Shown: positions 14,551-23,167, numbered from the stretch's first letter. The stretch: DNA of 37,732 bases from Betaproteobacteria bacterium (GCA_023266235.1 JAHFRL010000033.1:1-37732), one strand, 5' to 3'. Program-made: numbers and translations. Notes: generated by a model not told the origin, from the sequence alone.

Positions 14551-15105
14551 CTACATGGCCGCGGCGGCGCCGATCTTTCCGGCAGCGTCGATGGCTCCGA
14601 GCAGGCTCTTGCCGAGCAGACCGTTCGCCCCGCTGGCCTGGTTCTCGGCGTTGAGCGCGCTATTCGAGGAATTCAGGTAATCGGCGCTCGCTCCGATGTT
14701 GGTGCCATAGAGCGATTGCAGGGCCTGCAGCGCCTGCTGCCGCTGCGCCTGCTGCAGATCGGCCTGCGACTTCTGAATCTCCAGGGAGTTCTGGCTGGCC
14801 TGCCGCTGGGTCGCACGGTTGGCGCTGGCGACCGCTCCCTGGAAGCCGCCCGCGTTGCGCGTGCGCGCCGCCGTCAGGTTCGCTTCTCCCGTGGTCGCCG
14901 CCGCGCCTCCGCCGAGCGACTGCTGGCTGGCGGTGTTCATGTAGGCGAGTTGCTCCGGCGTATAGCCCTGGGGATTGGTCGCTTCGCTGCGCAGCTGCGG
15001 ATCGAGGAAGTTGTAGCCCGACTGCGCGTTGCCGTAAAGCTCGCCGGAACGCTGCTGCGCGTTGCCGGAATTTTTCAGCAGTGCTGCGTTTGCGCCTTTT
15101 CCCAT
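14551..15105 (-). CDS. Gln/Ala-rich candidate DNA-ejection protein
   Basis: A 184-residue protein. The middle is a Gln-rich helix (Ser-Leu-Glu-Ile-Gln-Lys-Ser-Gln-Ala-Asp-Leu-Gln-Gln-Ala-Gln), then Ala-Leu-Gln-Ala-Leu-Gln-Ser-Leu-Tyr-Gly, then a Gly/Ala-rich end (Leu-Leu-Gly-Ala-Ile-Asp-Ala-Ala-Gly-Lys). This layout, with the Leu-Gln-x-Leu-Tyr-Gly phrase, is familiar from small internal or ejected proteins of podoviruses that follow the tail-hub gene. The ATG is two bases after the stop of the 1270-residue gene. Confidence 0.6.
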   Translation of the reverse strand: MGKGANAALLKNSGNAQQRSGELYGNAQSGYNFLDPQLRSEATNPQGYTPEQLAYMNTASQQSLGGGAAATTGEANLTAARTRNAGGFQGAVASANRATQRQASQNSLEIQKSQADLQQAQRQQALQALQSLYGTNIGASADYLNSSNSALNAENQASGANGLLGKSLLGAIDAAGKIGAAAAM

Positions 15106-15107
15106 CG

Positions 15108-18100
15108 TTACACCGCGCTTGCCCGGTGGTAGATCACCGGATCTTTAGTCATTGAAACGATCAATTTCTGGAGCCGCATTTGGACGTCGGTCTCCCCCGG
15201 CAACGGCTCGACCTGGATGCGAAAGAAAATACGCTGTCCACGTGCGCCGGTCGTCCATTCGAGATCCGTATTCACCAGGTTCGCCGGGTTCGAATCGAAA
15301 GAGAGGATGCGCGGCGTGGTGGCGGGCAGGGGATTGTGCAGCGAATCGACCAGTGGCGTGATGGTCACAAAGCCGATGCCGGCGATGAAGGCGCAGATTT
15401 TCTTTCCCAGTTTTCGCCCCGTGCCGAGGTCGAGGCCTTCTTCCTGCTCATGATTCACAAACCCATAGGTGTCGTAATAGGGGGCCATCTGACCGTAGTC
15501 GTCGTCGGTGAATTTCTGCGCGTCGAGCGTGTAGAGATTGCCGTAGGCCGCGCCGTTGCGCACGCCGCCGGCGAAGGTCATTTCCTTGAGGTTGCCCGGC
15601 CGCAGCAGGATGTCGGCGGCGTTGCTGGCGATATTCCAGCGCGACCATTTCCGCGATTTGTCGGTGGCGAGCATTTTGGCGCTCATGCCGATCTTGAGTG
15701 AAGGGGCGTTGGCGAGGTCGGATGAGGTGTCGAGTTCCTTGTAGTCGAGCATCCACACGATGTTCGGCTGGGTTGCGCCAAAGACCGGAGCCAGGATGTA
15801 GATGCGGTGTTTCTTAGGATCGTTCTTGACGCACAGGGTCTGTTCCGCCGCCCAGTTCACGTCTTCCCACGTGGCCACGGATCCGGCTGGGTCTCCCTTA
15901 TCGAGTTCCTGCGAAATTTTCCAGAAATCGCCGCCCGCGAACAGATACAGGCCATTCTGGTTGCCGACCACGCTCCAGTCTTCGGCCGCATCCCCGGTCC
16001 CGAATTGCCCCGCGTCGGCGGCGCGGATCGAACACGCCCCGACTGAACGCGACTTCGCATCGACGATCCACTTATCCGGCTCGGAATGGTTGTCCTGAAA
16101 ATCATGCGTACCCGACGCGGTGTGCAAGAGGGACACGTTGCGCTGTCTGTCAAAGCAGCGGATCGCGGAAGGATCGTCGGAGGAACCGAGCAGGCCGGTG
16201 GTCTGGTCGAAGCCTTCGGGATCGAGCACGTACGACCAAAAGGAAAGATTGTCGGAAGTGGGATTGGCTGAGTAGATAGCGGACATTTCGGCGATGGTGG
16301 CGACCTGCCCGGCCGGAACTCCGGCCACGTAGACGCGGAAAAGTATGTCGCTCGGAATCACGGCCGGAGTCTTCGCGGAAAAATCCGCGAGTGTAAAACC
16401 ATTCCAGCCGGCGGCGAGCGAAATCTCGGCAAAGGCGAGCTGCCCCTGCGAGGGACTGTAGAAATCGGCGACCAGATTGCCCGCGACCGCCGGAGCGCTG
16501 ATGCGCACGCGGAACGTGTAAGCCGTCGATGGGAGCAGAATGGCGGTGCCGGAATCGTCCTGGTAGGCGGGCTGGGAGATCAGGCAATCAAACGCGCCGC
16601 CGGCGGAACTCATCTGATACTGAAGATAGATCCCCGGCAACGCCGAAGGAATGACCGCTCCTGTGATCGACGTGCTGTCGGTCGCGTCCCAGCCGGCCGG
16701 AACGAGCGGCGAGCTGCCGATGGTCACACTGCCGCGCCTGACATAGAGATGCGTGGCTGTGGCCGTGGTGAACAGCGACACTTCAAAGCCGAACCCGGCC
16801 TGGTTCACTTCCGTCGGCGTGAGTGTGCCGACGGGAAACTGGAAAGTGGCGGAGCGCGGCGCCGCGCTCGATCCCGGACGTACGCCATCGAGGCCGAGCG
16901 TTTGCGGAGTGCCGATCGGAATCCCGTTCTGCAGAAGCTGGACGGATAAATACGTAGGCTGGCCCGGCATGGCGGATCCGCCGGTGTAGTAGTAGTCGAA
17001 ATTCACAGACACCGACTGCAGCAGGCTGGCGATGGCGAAGCCGAAGGTTTCGGCGAGCAGCGCCTGGGAAGTCTGGCCGGCCGTCGCTGCAACATCGGCG
17101 AAGGAAGTCGGCGATCCGATATTCCCTGGATTTGTCCAGGCTGGGCCCCCCGAGCCGTCGTTCGCGCCGGAGCCCGGAGTTTTAGTCGTCGGTTCGGCGG
17201 CGGTGCCGGCGCCGAGCGTCATGTTCAGAAGATTCTGGATCGAGGAGTAATCGCCCCAGCAAGCCAGACGCGAGGCGTAGGCGAAAAAACCGATCGGCGA
17301 AACCAACACGCGCTGGCTGAACAGATCGTTTCCGGTCTGGTCGATGGCGATGCCATCGAATAACGTGTTGTCGGCGAAGTCGATCGTCACCGACGTTGTC
17401 GTGTTGTCCGGGATGAGGGTCGCGCTGCCGACGATTTCCGAGCCGACCTGTGGCGTGGCGGGAATGATGAAGTAGTTGTCGCCGCCGGCGCCGGTGATTC
17501 CAAGAATGCGGGCGACGATGCTCGCATTTCCGATTGGAAGATCGGAGACCGCCATTTGCTGCGCGCCGTTGGCATAGAAAACCGTCGCCGGCGACGGCCG
17601 CGTGATGCCGCCCTGCCGGTCGAGGAACATCACCACAACTTTGTGCGCGCCCGGAGAAATCTGTCCGATGATGGTCGCAAGACCGGTGCCGTTCGACAGA
17701 TCGTTCGGGCCGATGTTGGGGTAGGTGAAACTGGTGGGCGTCGGCACCGACTGAATGAAAGCGGTCGCCGTCCACACGTCCTGGACGTTGCCGGTGCCGG
17801 CCGTCGATTGCTCGGCAATGCCGCCTTGCTGGAAGGTGAATGACTTCGGAGTCGGCACGCTGGCAACGGTCACGGCCGCCGTATCGAAGCTGGTGTCGGG
17901 GTTGGTGACTCCGTCGATTGCGATCGTCGAGCCCTGGACGAGTCCGTGCGGGTTGGTGGTGGTGACGGTGACCACGCCGTTGCCGTCGCGGGCAATGGCA
18001 GCGATGCCGCCGCCGAGGTTTGTATTCGCGATCCCGGAAACCTGCACCTGCCAGCCTGGCTGGAATCCGTGGGCGCTATTGGTCGTTGCGGTGGCCACGT

Positions 18101-18920
18101 TGTTCTGGCGGACAAGCGCTGGCTCTTGCGGCGTCACCGTTCCGACCGCAGTGTTCGAATAGGCGGCGGAAGCGAGCGCGATCGTGAAACTCGTGGCGCT
18201 CAGTATGGCCAGCACCGCAGCGGTAAAAGTGGGATAGGTGTAGCCGCCGACTTTGATGCCCGCGAGTTGCGGGAGATCTCCGGGGCTGAGGCCGTTCGGA
18301 GCGGTCGTTGTGATCGTGAGTTGGGTATAGCCGCCCGCGCCGTTCGGGGAACTGGTGACGGCGGTGGCGACGTTGTAGGTGGCTCCGGCGCCGGAATTGC
18401 CGATGGCGGCGGCGGGGGGCGCGGCATTCGCGCACGTCACCGGCTCGCCCGGACCGTCCTGCGTAACCCGGTCGAGATTCGAGCCGTCGAATTGGAGCGG
18501 CGGATATTGCCCGGTGAGAAGGTCCGAGAAGGCGACGTATTCCCGCCCGAACGCGGTGGCCGACAACGCGCTGACCCCAGGCTCGACCGTCGCCAGAAGG
18601 CTGGCCACTCCTGGGGCCGCGTTCACGTCTTCGACCCAGAGCTTGCCGCTGGCGTCGAGCGCGAGGGTGAGTGGATCTCCGTTCGGCTGCAGATAGGTCT
18701 TTTCGTAGACGGTGGCGATCGGGCCGAAGGAAGGATTGAAGATTTTGCGCAGGCAGGGCCGCGAGAAGGTTTCTCCGGGCACGTACGCCATGTCCTGGCT
18801 GTCGGGAGAAAGGCCTTCGGGCAAATCAGGCGGGGCGACGCCGGTGTGTTGTCCGCCGAAAATCGACAGCGGCACATCGACGACGGGCGCGGGAGCTAGG
18901 GCTTGTGCGGGAGAGGCCAT
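15108..18920 (-). CDS. Very large tail hub/stabilisation protein candidate (1270 aa)
   Basis: The largest gene of the window. The N-terminus has a phrase seen in tail accessory or tubular proteins of podoviruses: Leu-Pro-Glu-Gly-Leu-Ser-Pro-Asp-Ser-Gln-Asp-Met, then Arg-Pro-Cys-Leu-Arg-Lys, resembling the Asp-x-Arg-Pro-Gly-x-Arg region of such proteins. Residues about 200-420 hold several similar beta units (Val-x-Ala-Thr/Val-x3-His-Gly-x2-Pro/Val-Gln-Gly with Gly-Val-Thr), perhaps insertion domains. The last third, with Trp-Asp/Leu-Tyr-Leu-Phe-Ala-Gly-Gly and Trp-Met-Leu-Asp-Tyr-Lys, looks propeller-like. Ends Lys-Asp-Pro-Val-Ile-Tyr-His-Arg. Likely part of the tail tube or hub; this is by position and motif only. 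Confidence 0.65.
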   Translation of the reverse strand: MASPAQALAPAPVVDVPLSIFGGQHTGVAPPDLPEGLSPDSQDMAYVPGETFSRPCLRKIFNPSFGPIATVYEKTYLQPNGDPLTLALDASGKLWVEDVNAAPGVASLLATVEPGVSALSATAFGREYVAFSDLLTGQYPPLQFDGSNLDRVTQDGPGEPVTCANAAPPAAAIGNSGAGATYNVATAVTSSPNGAGGYTQLTITTTAPNGLSPGDLPQLAGIKVGGYTYPTFTAAVLAILSATSFTIALASAAYSNTAVGTVTPQEPALVRQNNVATATTNSAHGFQPGWQVQVSGIANTNLGGGIAAIARDGNGVVTVTTTNPHGLVQGSTIAIDGVTNPDTSFDTAAVTVASVPTPKSFTFQQGGIAEQSTAGTGNVQDVWTATAFIQSVPTPTSFTYPNIGPNDLSNGTGLATIIGQISPGAHKVVVMFLDRQGGITRPSPATVFYANGAQQMAVSDLPIGNASIVARILGITGAGGDNYFIIPATPQVGSEIVGSATLIPDNTTTSVTIDFADNTLFDGIAIDQTGNDLFSQRVLVSPIGFFAYASRLACWGDYSSIQNLLNMTLGAGTAAEPTTKTPGSGANDGSGGPAWTNPGNIGSPTSFADVAATAGQTSQALLAETFGFAIASLLQSVSVNFDYYYTGGSAMPGQPTYLSVQLLQNGIPIGTPQTLGLDGVRPGSSAAPRSATFQFPVGTLTPTEVNQAGFGFEVSLFTTATATHLYVRRGSVTIGSSPLVPAGWDATDSTSITGAVIPSALPGIYLQYQMSSAGGAFDCLISQPAYQDDSGTAILLPSTAYTFRVRISAPAVAGNLVADFYSPSQGQLAFAEISLAAGWNGFTLADFSAKTPAVIPSDILFRVYVAGVPAGQVATIAEMSAIYSANPTSDNLSFWSYVLDPEGFDQTTGLLGSSDDPSAIRCFDRQRNVSLLHTASGTHDFQDNHSEPDKWIVDAKSRSVGACSIRAADAGQFGTGDAAEDWSVVGNQNGLYLFAGGDFWKISQELDKGDPAGSVATWEDVNWAAEQTLCVKNDPKKHRIYILAPVFGATQPNIVWMLDYKELDTSSDLANAPSLKIGMSAKMLATDKSRKWSRWNIASNAADILLRPGNLKEMTFAGGVRNGAAYGNLYTLDAQKFTDDDYGQMAPYYDTYGFVNHEQEEGLDLGTGRKLGKKICAFIAGIGFVTITPLVDSLHNPLPATTPRILSFDSNPANLVNTDLEWTTGARGQRIFFRIQVEPLPGETDVQMRLQKLIVSMTKDPVIYHRASAV

Positions 18921-18932
18921 GGAAGCCGTTGG

Positions 18933-19364
18933 CTAACGAACGAACGCAGGTTTGGCGGAACTGCCCAGATACATCCATGCCGACTGGGCCGACGATGGGA
19001 ACTTCGCCGCCGTCCGGAAGTAGAGCACCTGGCCGGGGAGCGAGGCCTGCCACATCGGATGCGCCAGGCCGACCGTGATTGCATTCTTGAACTGCGGATT
19101 GCTCGCGTACTCGAGCACCCACGTCACTCCGGCGGGCGCATTCGGGTGCACGATCGTGGCCGTGAACAGGCCCGCTTGCGCGGTGACCTGGATCGCGGTC
19201 GGAGCCGAAGGCGGCGCGGAGGTGCCGTTTTTGCCGAAGTTCCCCTGCGTGAGAGCCGCCTGCGTCTGCGAAGCGAGATCGTCGAGCGCTTCGGCGAGCA
19301 GGCGGTTGTCGTTGACGATGTGAGCGCGGTTTTTGTAGCTCGCGCCCTTTTGCGAGAGGGCCAT
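18933..19364 (-). CDS. Fibronectin-type-III-like small structural protein
   Basis: A 143-residue protein. The N-terminal 50 residues are helical (Asn-Arg-Leu-Leu-Ala-Glu-Ala-Leu-Asp-Asp-Leu-Ala). From about residue 52 a beta-sandwich-like domain follows: Pro-Thr-Ala-Ile-Gln-Val-Thr-Ala-Gln-Ala-Gly, Trp-Val-Leu-Glu-Tyr-Ala, Val-Leu-Tyr-Phe-Arg-Thr-Ala, in the order of FN3 strands. Phages use such domains in tail appendages. It sits directly upstream of the giant tail gene, so a virion attachment role is plausible. Confidence 0.6.
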   Translation of the reverse strand: MALSQKGASYKNRAHIVNDNRLLAEALDDLASQTQAALTQGNFGKNGTSAPPSAPTAIQVTAQAGLFTATIVHPNAPAGVTWVLEYASNPQFKNAITVGLAHPMWQASLPGQVLYFRTAAKFPSSAQSAWMYLGSSAKPAFVR

Positions 19365-19367
19365 GAC

Positions 19368-19610
19368 TCAGGTAGCTACGACGTTGAAGCCTTCAAGTTG
19401 TTCGCGGACGCAGACGCAGAAAGCGACGGATTGTTCGCACCCTTCACAGATCGGCCAGGGAGTTGGATAGGGCTTACTCTGGCCGTCATTGCAATCAGCA
19501 CAGGCAACGAAGACGGCGACGGGAAAACCCTGACGCTGGCAGCCGTTGAAAACTTCCGTGTACCAGACGGACCACCCCGAAGCATCGCCGCAATTTCCGC
19601 AGCTGGCCAC
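19368..19610 (-). CDS. Small cysteine-rich zinc-binding protein
   Basis: An 80-residue protein with ten cysteines, including Cys-Gly-Asn-Cys at 4-7, Cys-Ala-Asp-Cys near 37-40, Cys-Glu-Gly-Cys near 55-58 and Cys-Val-Cys near 65-67. The paired CxxC knuckles suggest one or two zinc sites. The start is GTG, directly adjacent to the TAA of the preceding gene (TAAGTG). It is embedded among neck and tail genes but its composition is not virion-like; function unknown. Confidence 0.65.
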   Translation of the reverse strand: MASCGNCGDASGWSVWYTEVFNGCQRQGFPVAVFVACADCNDGQSKPYPTPWPICEGCEQSVAFCVCVREQLEGFNVVAT

Positions 19611-20054
19611 TTACGGCATCACGAACAGCGCTTCGGCGAGAATGGTGTCGTCGAGAACGCCCGCCGGATAATTGCCCGCGTTGAGTTCAGCGAGCGGCGA
19701 TTGCGCCGCGGCTCCGGTGAACACTTGCATGGTGCCGTTGGCGAGTGTGGTTCCGGGGGCAAAGCTGTAGGGGAAGAGGCCGGAATTGTCCGCCGCCCCC
19801 GCCGGACGCGCCGACTTGATGTCGATTTTCGCGACCGATTCAAACGTCGGCAGGTTCATTCCCGGCGCGCTCGACGCGAGATTGAAGAGTTGCGTCAGAT
19901 CGAGCGTCTCGCCGCCGGGAACGTACGGGGTGGCGTTCGCTCCCGTATTCACGTTGGTCGCGGTGATTACGAAGAGGACGCGGAAGAGTTTGCCCTCCTG
20001 CCACCAGAGCGGCTGTTTCATTTGCGAAGACTGCGCGAGTGCGACCGATAGCAT
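19611..20054 (-). CDS. Hypothetical structural-module protein (147 aa)
   Basis: AAAGGAG lies before the ATG. Sequence highlights: Trp-Trp-Gln-Glu-Gly-Lys-Leu-Phe-Arg-Val-Leu-Phe-Val-Ile-Thr-Ala-Thr-Asn, Pro-Gly-Gly-Glu-Thr-Leu-Asp-Leu-Thr-Gln-Leu-Phe and Phe-Pro-Tyr-Ser-Phe-Ala-Pro-Gly. Alternating hydrophobic and polar residues suggest a compact beta fold. Short proteins of this kind between neck and tail genes are often minor virion or decoration proteins. No family recognised. Confidence 0.6.
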   Translation of the reverse strand: MLSVALAQSSQMKQPLWWQEGKLFRVLFVITATNVNTGANATPYVPGGETLDLTQLFNLASSAPGMNLPTFESVAKIDIKSARPAGAADNSGLFPYSFAPGTTLANGTMQVFTGAAAQSPLAELNAGNYPAGVLDDTILAEALFVMP

Positions 20055-20080
20055 GGTGAGGCTCCTTTAGAGAGATCGTT

Positions 20081-21088
20081 TTAGAGAAAGTTCAGTCCGC
20101 TGCGCCGCCGTCCGCGCATTCCCCAGGCCCGCCGGGAAAACGAAGCCCGCTGCTGCAGCTTGGCGAAGGCGTTGGTGATCTGGTCGATGGCCATGTCACC
20201 CTTGGCTTCGAACGTAGTGCCCAGCACTCCCCCACGCGGGTTCACGAATTCGGCGGCCGCGTAGTACGCCAAGGCCTCCGCCGAGCGCAGGATCGGCACC
20301 GGAGTCGTTGCAAACGTGCTCGCGTTGACGAGGTCCGGCAGATACGACGAATAGCGGAGGCGCCAATCGGTCAGCACGATCGCGCCGCGAAAATAGAGCG
20401 CGTCGTTGCGCCAGTCCCAGTAACGGTTCCAGCTGCCTTTCTGATTGGAACGAAGCGCGTCCGGCGCTGGAGACATCGGGAGCAGCCGGTTGAAGTTCGG
20501 CGTCCCCACCGAAACGCTGGGCCGCTCCCAGATCCGCAAGGGAGCGATGAAATCACCGGGCAGCGTGGGAGTGTTCTGTACATTTGTGCCGTCGAAAAAT
20601 CCCGACCAGCTGATCCACTGCTGCGAGATCGGATCGAGGTTGGTCGTGACCGGCAGCTGCAGGATGTCGGCTTCGGCTTCAAGGCGCGGATGGCCTTTGT
20701 CGGTGAGCTTTTTCTGCAGCTTGCGCCAGCCGAGATTGACCGTCGGCAGGACGTAGGCCTGCGAGTCGGCGAAAATCTCTCCCGTCTCGATGGTCGCGAC
20801 CCAGGGCACGCCGTTTTGCAGCGGAGCCGCGGCAGTCAGCAAGAGCGTCGTCGGCCCGGTGACCTGGAAGACCTGATAGGGAACGCCGTTGATGACAAAA
20901 GGTGCGCCGTTGAAGTAGATCGAGAACTGCGGTCCCGAGACCCAGGTGACGTTCACCCCATTCACGTTTGCGACGCCCTGCGGATTCGGGACAAGTCCCT
21001 GGATGTAGTCCGCGAGAATGGTGCGCGTCAACGAGGTGACGGTTTCGAGTGTGTCGTAGGGCGCCGCGTTGGGAGGAGGCAGGGGCAT
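20081..21088 (-). CDS. Candidate head-tail connector/tail accessory protein (335 aa)
   Basis: The N-terminus (Thr-Leu-Glu-Thr-Val-Thr-Ser-Leu-Thr-Arg-Thr-Ile-Leu-Ala-Asp-Tyr) is helical. The middle is beta-rich with several Trp (Trp-Glu-Arg-Pro, Trp-Asn-Arg-Tyr-Trp-Asp-Trp-Arg). The C-terminal part (Ala-Glu-Ala-Leu-Ala-Tyr-Tyr-Ala-Ala-Ala-Glu-Phe, then Gly-Asp-Met-Ala-Ile-Asp-Gln-Ile-Thr-Asn) resembles adaptor helices. It follows the 258-residue gene by one base. Its place between the capsid and tail hub genes suggests a neck or adaptor role, by position only. Confidence 0.55.
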   Translation of the reverse strand: MPLPPPNAAPYDTLETVTSLTRTILADYIQGLVPNPQGVANVNGVNVTWVSGPQFSIYFNGAPFVINGVPYQVFQVTGPTTLLLTAAAPLQNGVPWVATIETGEIFADSQAYVLPTVNLGWRKLQKKLTDKGHPRLEAEADILQLPVTTNLDPISQQWISWSGFFDGTNVQNTPTLPGDFIAPLRIWERPSVSVGTPNFNRLLPMSPAPDALRSNQKGSWNRYWDWRNDALYFRGAIVLTDWRLRYSSYLPDLVNASTFATTPVPILRSAEALAYYAAAEFVNPRGGVLGTTFEAKGDMAIDQITNAFAKLQQRASFSRRAWGMRGRRRSGLNFL

Positions 21089-21089
21089 G

Positions 21090-21866
21090 CTAGCCCGCCG
21101 CCTCTTCTTCCTTGAGCAGTTTTTCCGCTTCCTTGGCGCGCTTCTTGGCCCGCGCCGCGACGCTCGCCGGGTCGATCGCCTGCTGGCAGTGCTTGCAGAA
21201 CGTGGCGCCGCCGATGATGTCCTCGTGGCACTCCGGGCATTGCGCCCGGGTATGTTCGAGCGTGCCCCAGAACGGCTTGCGCCCCAGAATTTCGGCGGCT
21301 TCGTTGTAAAGCGGACGGTCGATCATGGGAACGTTTTTCCCCGCCTGCACCAGCTCCGCCCCGGTCGCGTAGACCAGTTCCATGCGCTGCTGCAGTTTCG
21401 AGCGCGCCTGGTCCAGCTCCGCTTTGGTGGGCGTTTTGTTCAGCGTGGCGAATACGCCCCACCATTCGAGCGACGTGGTGTAGAGGCCGAGAGCCGGGGA
21501 AGTCGAGTTCGTGCCGATGATGTCGTTGGCGATCCCGATGACCATGCGCTCCTCGCCGCCGATTTCGACGACGCCGTTCAAGCCGGGATTCATGATGACG
21601 CCCATGTTGTTGCCGCCGTCGGCCAGGTCGATTTCCGAAAGCACCAGGTTCGGGATTTCGAGCGCCTCGGAGTATTCTTCCCCGGGCTGGCAGGCCGGGA
21701 TGGTGTAGTTTTTCCCGGCGCCGATGCGATTGCGGAATTCGCGCCGCGAGACGTTGAAGATGTAGATCGAGGGCAGCTTCACGGTACGCAGTCCGGCTTC
21801 CTGCATCTGAATCTGCCGGTTGCGCTTCTGTAAGTTCTCAACTCCGCCTTGGACGGGAACTAGCAT
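21090..21866 (-). CDS. Structural-module protein with C-terminal zinc ribbon (258 aa)
   Basis: A good GAGGTGA lies before the ATG. Residues 1-150 appear to be a mixed fold (Tyr-Ile-Phe-Asn-Val-Ser-Arg-Arg-Glu-Phe, Tyr-Thr-Ile-Pro-Ala-Cys-Gln-Pro-Gly-Glu-Glu, Gly-Leu-Tyr-Thr-Thr-Ser-Leu-Glu-Trp-Trp-Gly-Val-Phe). A helical region follows. Residues about 210-228 form a zinc ribbon, Cys-Pro-Glu-Cys-x9-Cys-Lys-His-Cys, and the end is a Lys/Ala/Glu helix. A zinc ribbon on a neck-region protein is unusual; it may bind the next connector piece or nucleic acid. Function unknown. Confidence 0.6.
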   Translation of the reverse strand: MLVPVQGGVENLQKRNRQIQMQEAGLRTVKLPSIYIFNVSRREFRNRIGAGKNYTIPACQPGEEYSEALEIPNLVLSEIDLADGGNNMGVIMNPGLNGVVEIGGEERMVIGIANDIIGTNSTSPALGLYTTSLEWWGVFATLNKTPTKAELDQARSKLQQRMELVYATGAELVQAGKNVPMIDRPLYNEAAEILGRKPFWGTLEHTRAQCPECHEDIIGGATFCKHCQQAIDPASVAARAKKRAKEAEKLLKEEEAAG

Positions 21867-21874
21867 GGGTCACC

Positions 21875-22555
21875 TCAATGGATCAGATTTTTGCCTTGCT
21901 TCCGCGCTTTCGCGCGCCGTGCGCGCTCGATCGGTTTCGGCAGCGGATCGAGGCTCGTGATGAGTCCCGTCTTCGCCTGTAGTTTTTCGAGCTTTTCCAG
22001 TTCGTTCATGTTGTCGTCGTACACCCGGTCGAATTGCTCGCGGAATTCCTTCTCTTCGCGTTCGATCAGTTCCTGGTCGTAGTTGCGCAACTGCCAGGAC
22101 TGGATCGCTTTGTTTTTCTCGATGACCGTGAGCAGCAGCCGCAGGTTGTCCTGGCCAAAGTCGTCGAGCGACATGTATTCGGTTTCCTCGGCCGCCGGCG
22201 AGTTCGTCATTTGCGCCAGGTTCCATTGAATCGTGTGCGTGTGGCAGTACTCGCCGTCTTCCGGTTTCGGGCCGAAGAACTCTTCGTGCCAGGGGCCGTA
22301 CATTTCCCACGGCAGCAAGGCCTCGACGATCCAGCGGAACCCCAGGCGCGGGTATTTGTGAATCGTGCGCTGGCGCCGGCCGAGCGTATCGAGGTCCATG
22401 CAGTTCATCACCCGCACCCGGTCCGGGTTCCAGATGACGCGGTATTTGGGCTGGCCGCTTTCGCTCAGGCCGAAGTCGGCGCAGAGGCGCTCCGCCCATT
22501 CCGGCGTCGGATGCGGTTTGAAGATCTCCGCGCAATCGTTAAGCAGGCTGGTCAT
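21875..22555 (-). CDS. Hypothetical structural-module protein (226 aa)
   Basis: The N-terminus Thr-Pro-Glu-Trp-Ala-Glu-Arg-Leu-Cys-Ala-Asp-Phe-Gly-Leu-Ser-Glu and the core Tyr-Arg-Val-Ile-Trp-Asn-Pro-Asp-Arg are phrases I associate with a conserved phage protein of unknown role. A Trp/Phe-rich region (Trp-Glu-Met-Tyr-Gly-Pro-Trp-His-Glu-Glu-Phe-Phe) follows. The last about 90 residues are a long charged helix ending in a basic tail (Arg-Arg-Ala-Lys-Ala-Arg-Lys-Gln-Gly-Lys). The start overlaps the co-chaperonin gene's end by 17 bases. Confidence 0.6.
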   Translation of the reverse strand: MTSLLNDCAEIFKPHPTPEWAERLCADFGLSESGQPKYRVIWNPDRVRVMNCMDLDTLGRRQRTIHKYPRLGFRWIVEALLPWEMYGPWHEEFFGPKPEDGEYCHTHTIQWNLAQMTNSPAAEETEYMSLDDFGQDNLRLLLTVIEKNKAIQSWQLRNYDQELIEREEKEFREQFDRVYDDNMNELEKLEKLQAKTGLITSLDPLPKPIERARRAKARKQGKNLIH

Positions 22556-23045
22556 CGCTCTCGGTGGTCATGGGGGTGATGCGCGGATCGGCTTTGGCGG
22601 CGATCGTGGCCGCGTCCTTGCGCGACATCACCGCGTAGAAGACTTCCTCTTCCCGGAGAACCACACACTCGCCTTCCTGGTTGCCAAAGCCGAGCACTTG
22701 GCAATTCGTGCCCGCATACTTGCCGAAGCAGACGATGGCGCCGGCCTGGAAGCGCATCGGAACGAGTTGGCCGGCGATGTTGTACCGGCCTTGGCCGGCG
22801 GCCACGACGACTCCATAACCGGCTTCGCTTCTACCGAGATCGGGCAGCACGAGACCGCCATAGGTTTTTGTGATCTGCGGCAACTTGCGCACCAGTAGGC
22901 GGTCCCCGCCCATCACGATCGCGGCGTCGTCTTTCAGCGCGTGGGTTGCCGTGTCGAGGAACTGCTCCGCCCGGGCGGGCGCCTTCGCCACGTCGATGAA
23001 GTGCTCTTTATACTCCGGGGGAATGATCAGTGCGTTTTTGCTCAT
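22539..23045 (-). CDS. GroES-like co-chaperonin
   Basis: A 168-residue protein; the ATG at 23045 has GGAAAG upstream. Residues about 46-150 follow the GroES/Cpn10 plan in order: Gly-Asp-Arg-Leu-Leu-Val-Arg-Lys-Leu; the mobile loop Gln-Ile-Thr-Lys-Thr-Tyr-Gly-Gly-Leu-Val-Leu-Pro-Asp at 57-69, whose Leu-Val-Leu equals the GroEL-binding Ile-Val-Leu; Gly-Val-Val-Val-Ala-Ala-Gly-Gln-Gly-Arg; Gly-Ala-Ile-Val-Cys-Phe-Gly-Lys-Tyr-Ala-Gly-Thr; and Cys-Val-Val-Leu-Arg-Glu-Glu-Glu-Val. It probably caps host GroEL to fold the capsid protein, whose gene lies upstream, as T4 gp31 does. A 45-residue N-terminal extension and an acidic tail are extra to bacterial GroES (about 97 residues). Confidence 0.9.
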   Translation of the reverse strand: MSKNALIIPPEYKEHFIDVAKAPARAEQFLDTATHALKDDAAIVMGGDRLLVRKLPQITKTYGGLVLPDLGRSEAGYGVVVAAGQGRYNIAGQLVPMRFQAGAIVCFGKYAGTNCQVLGFGNQEGECVVLREEEVFYAVMSRKDAATIAAKADPRITPMTTESDDQPA

Positions 23046-23157
23046 GGTGTTCTTTCCGCCAGCGATCGCGAAACGTGTGGCGGATTTGGCGCCGCCACAC
23101 GTCTTCGCTGGTCTGGTAAATGAAGTCGATGGCCGCCGCAATCCTCGCGTGGACCAT
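23008..23157 (-). CDS. Possible 49-residue basic peptide
   Basis: The ATG lies 11 bases after the stop of the capsid candidate, with GGAAG before it, and the frame ends inside the co-chaperonin gene (38-base overlap). The peptide is helical and basic (Ile-Ala-Ala-Ala-Ile-Asp-Phe-Ile-Tyr-Gln-Thr-Ser-Glu-Asp-Val-Trp-Arg-Arg-Gln). Without it there would be a 122-base gap in an otherwise packed operon. No family is known; the C-terminal 15 residues may be chance coding. Confidence 0.45.
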   Translation of the reverse strand: MVHARIAAAIDFIYQTSEDVWRRQIRHTFRDRWRKEHHEQKRTDHSPGV

Positions 23158-23167
23158 CGCTTCCGGG

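Noticed and set aside
17946..18899. 317-residue rightward frame
   Set aside because: It is antisense to the 1270-residue tail gene, with Arg/Gly-rich composition and no ribosome site.
21870..22535. 221-residue leftward frame
   Set aside because: A shadow of the 226-residue gene in another frame; its composition is Arg/Gly/His-rich.
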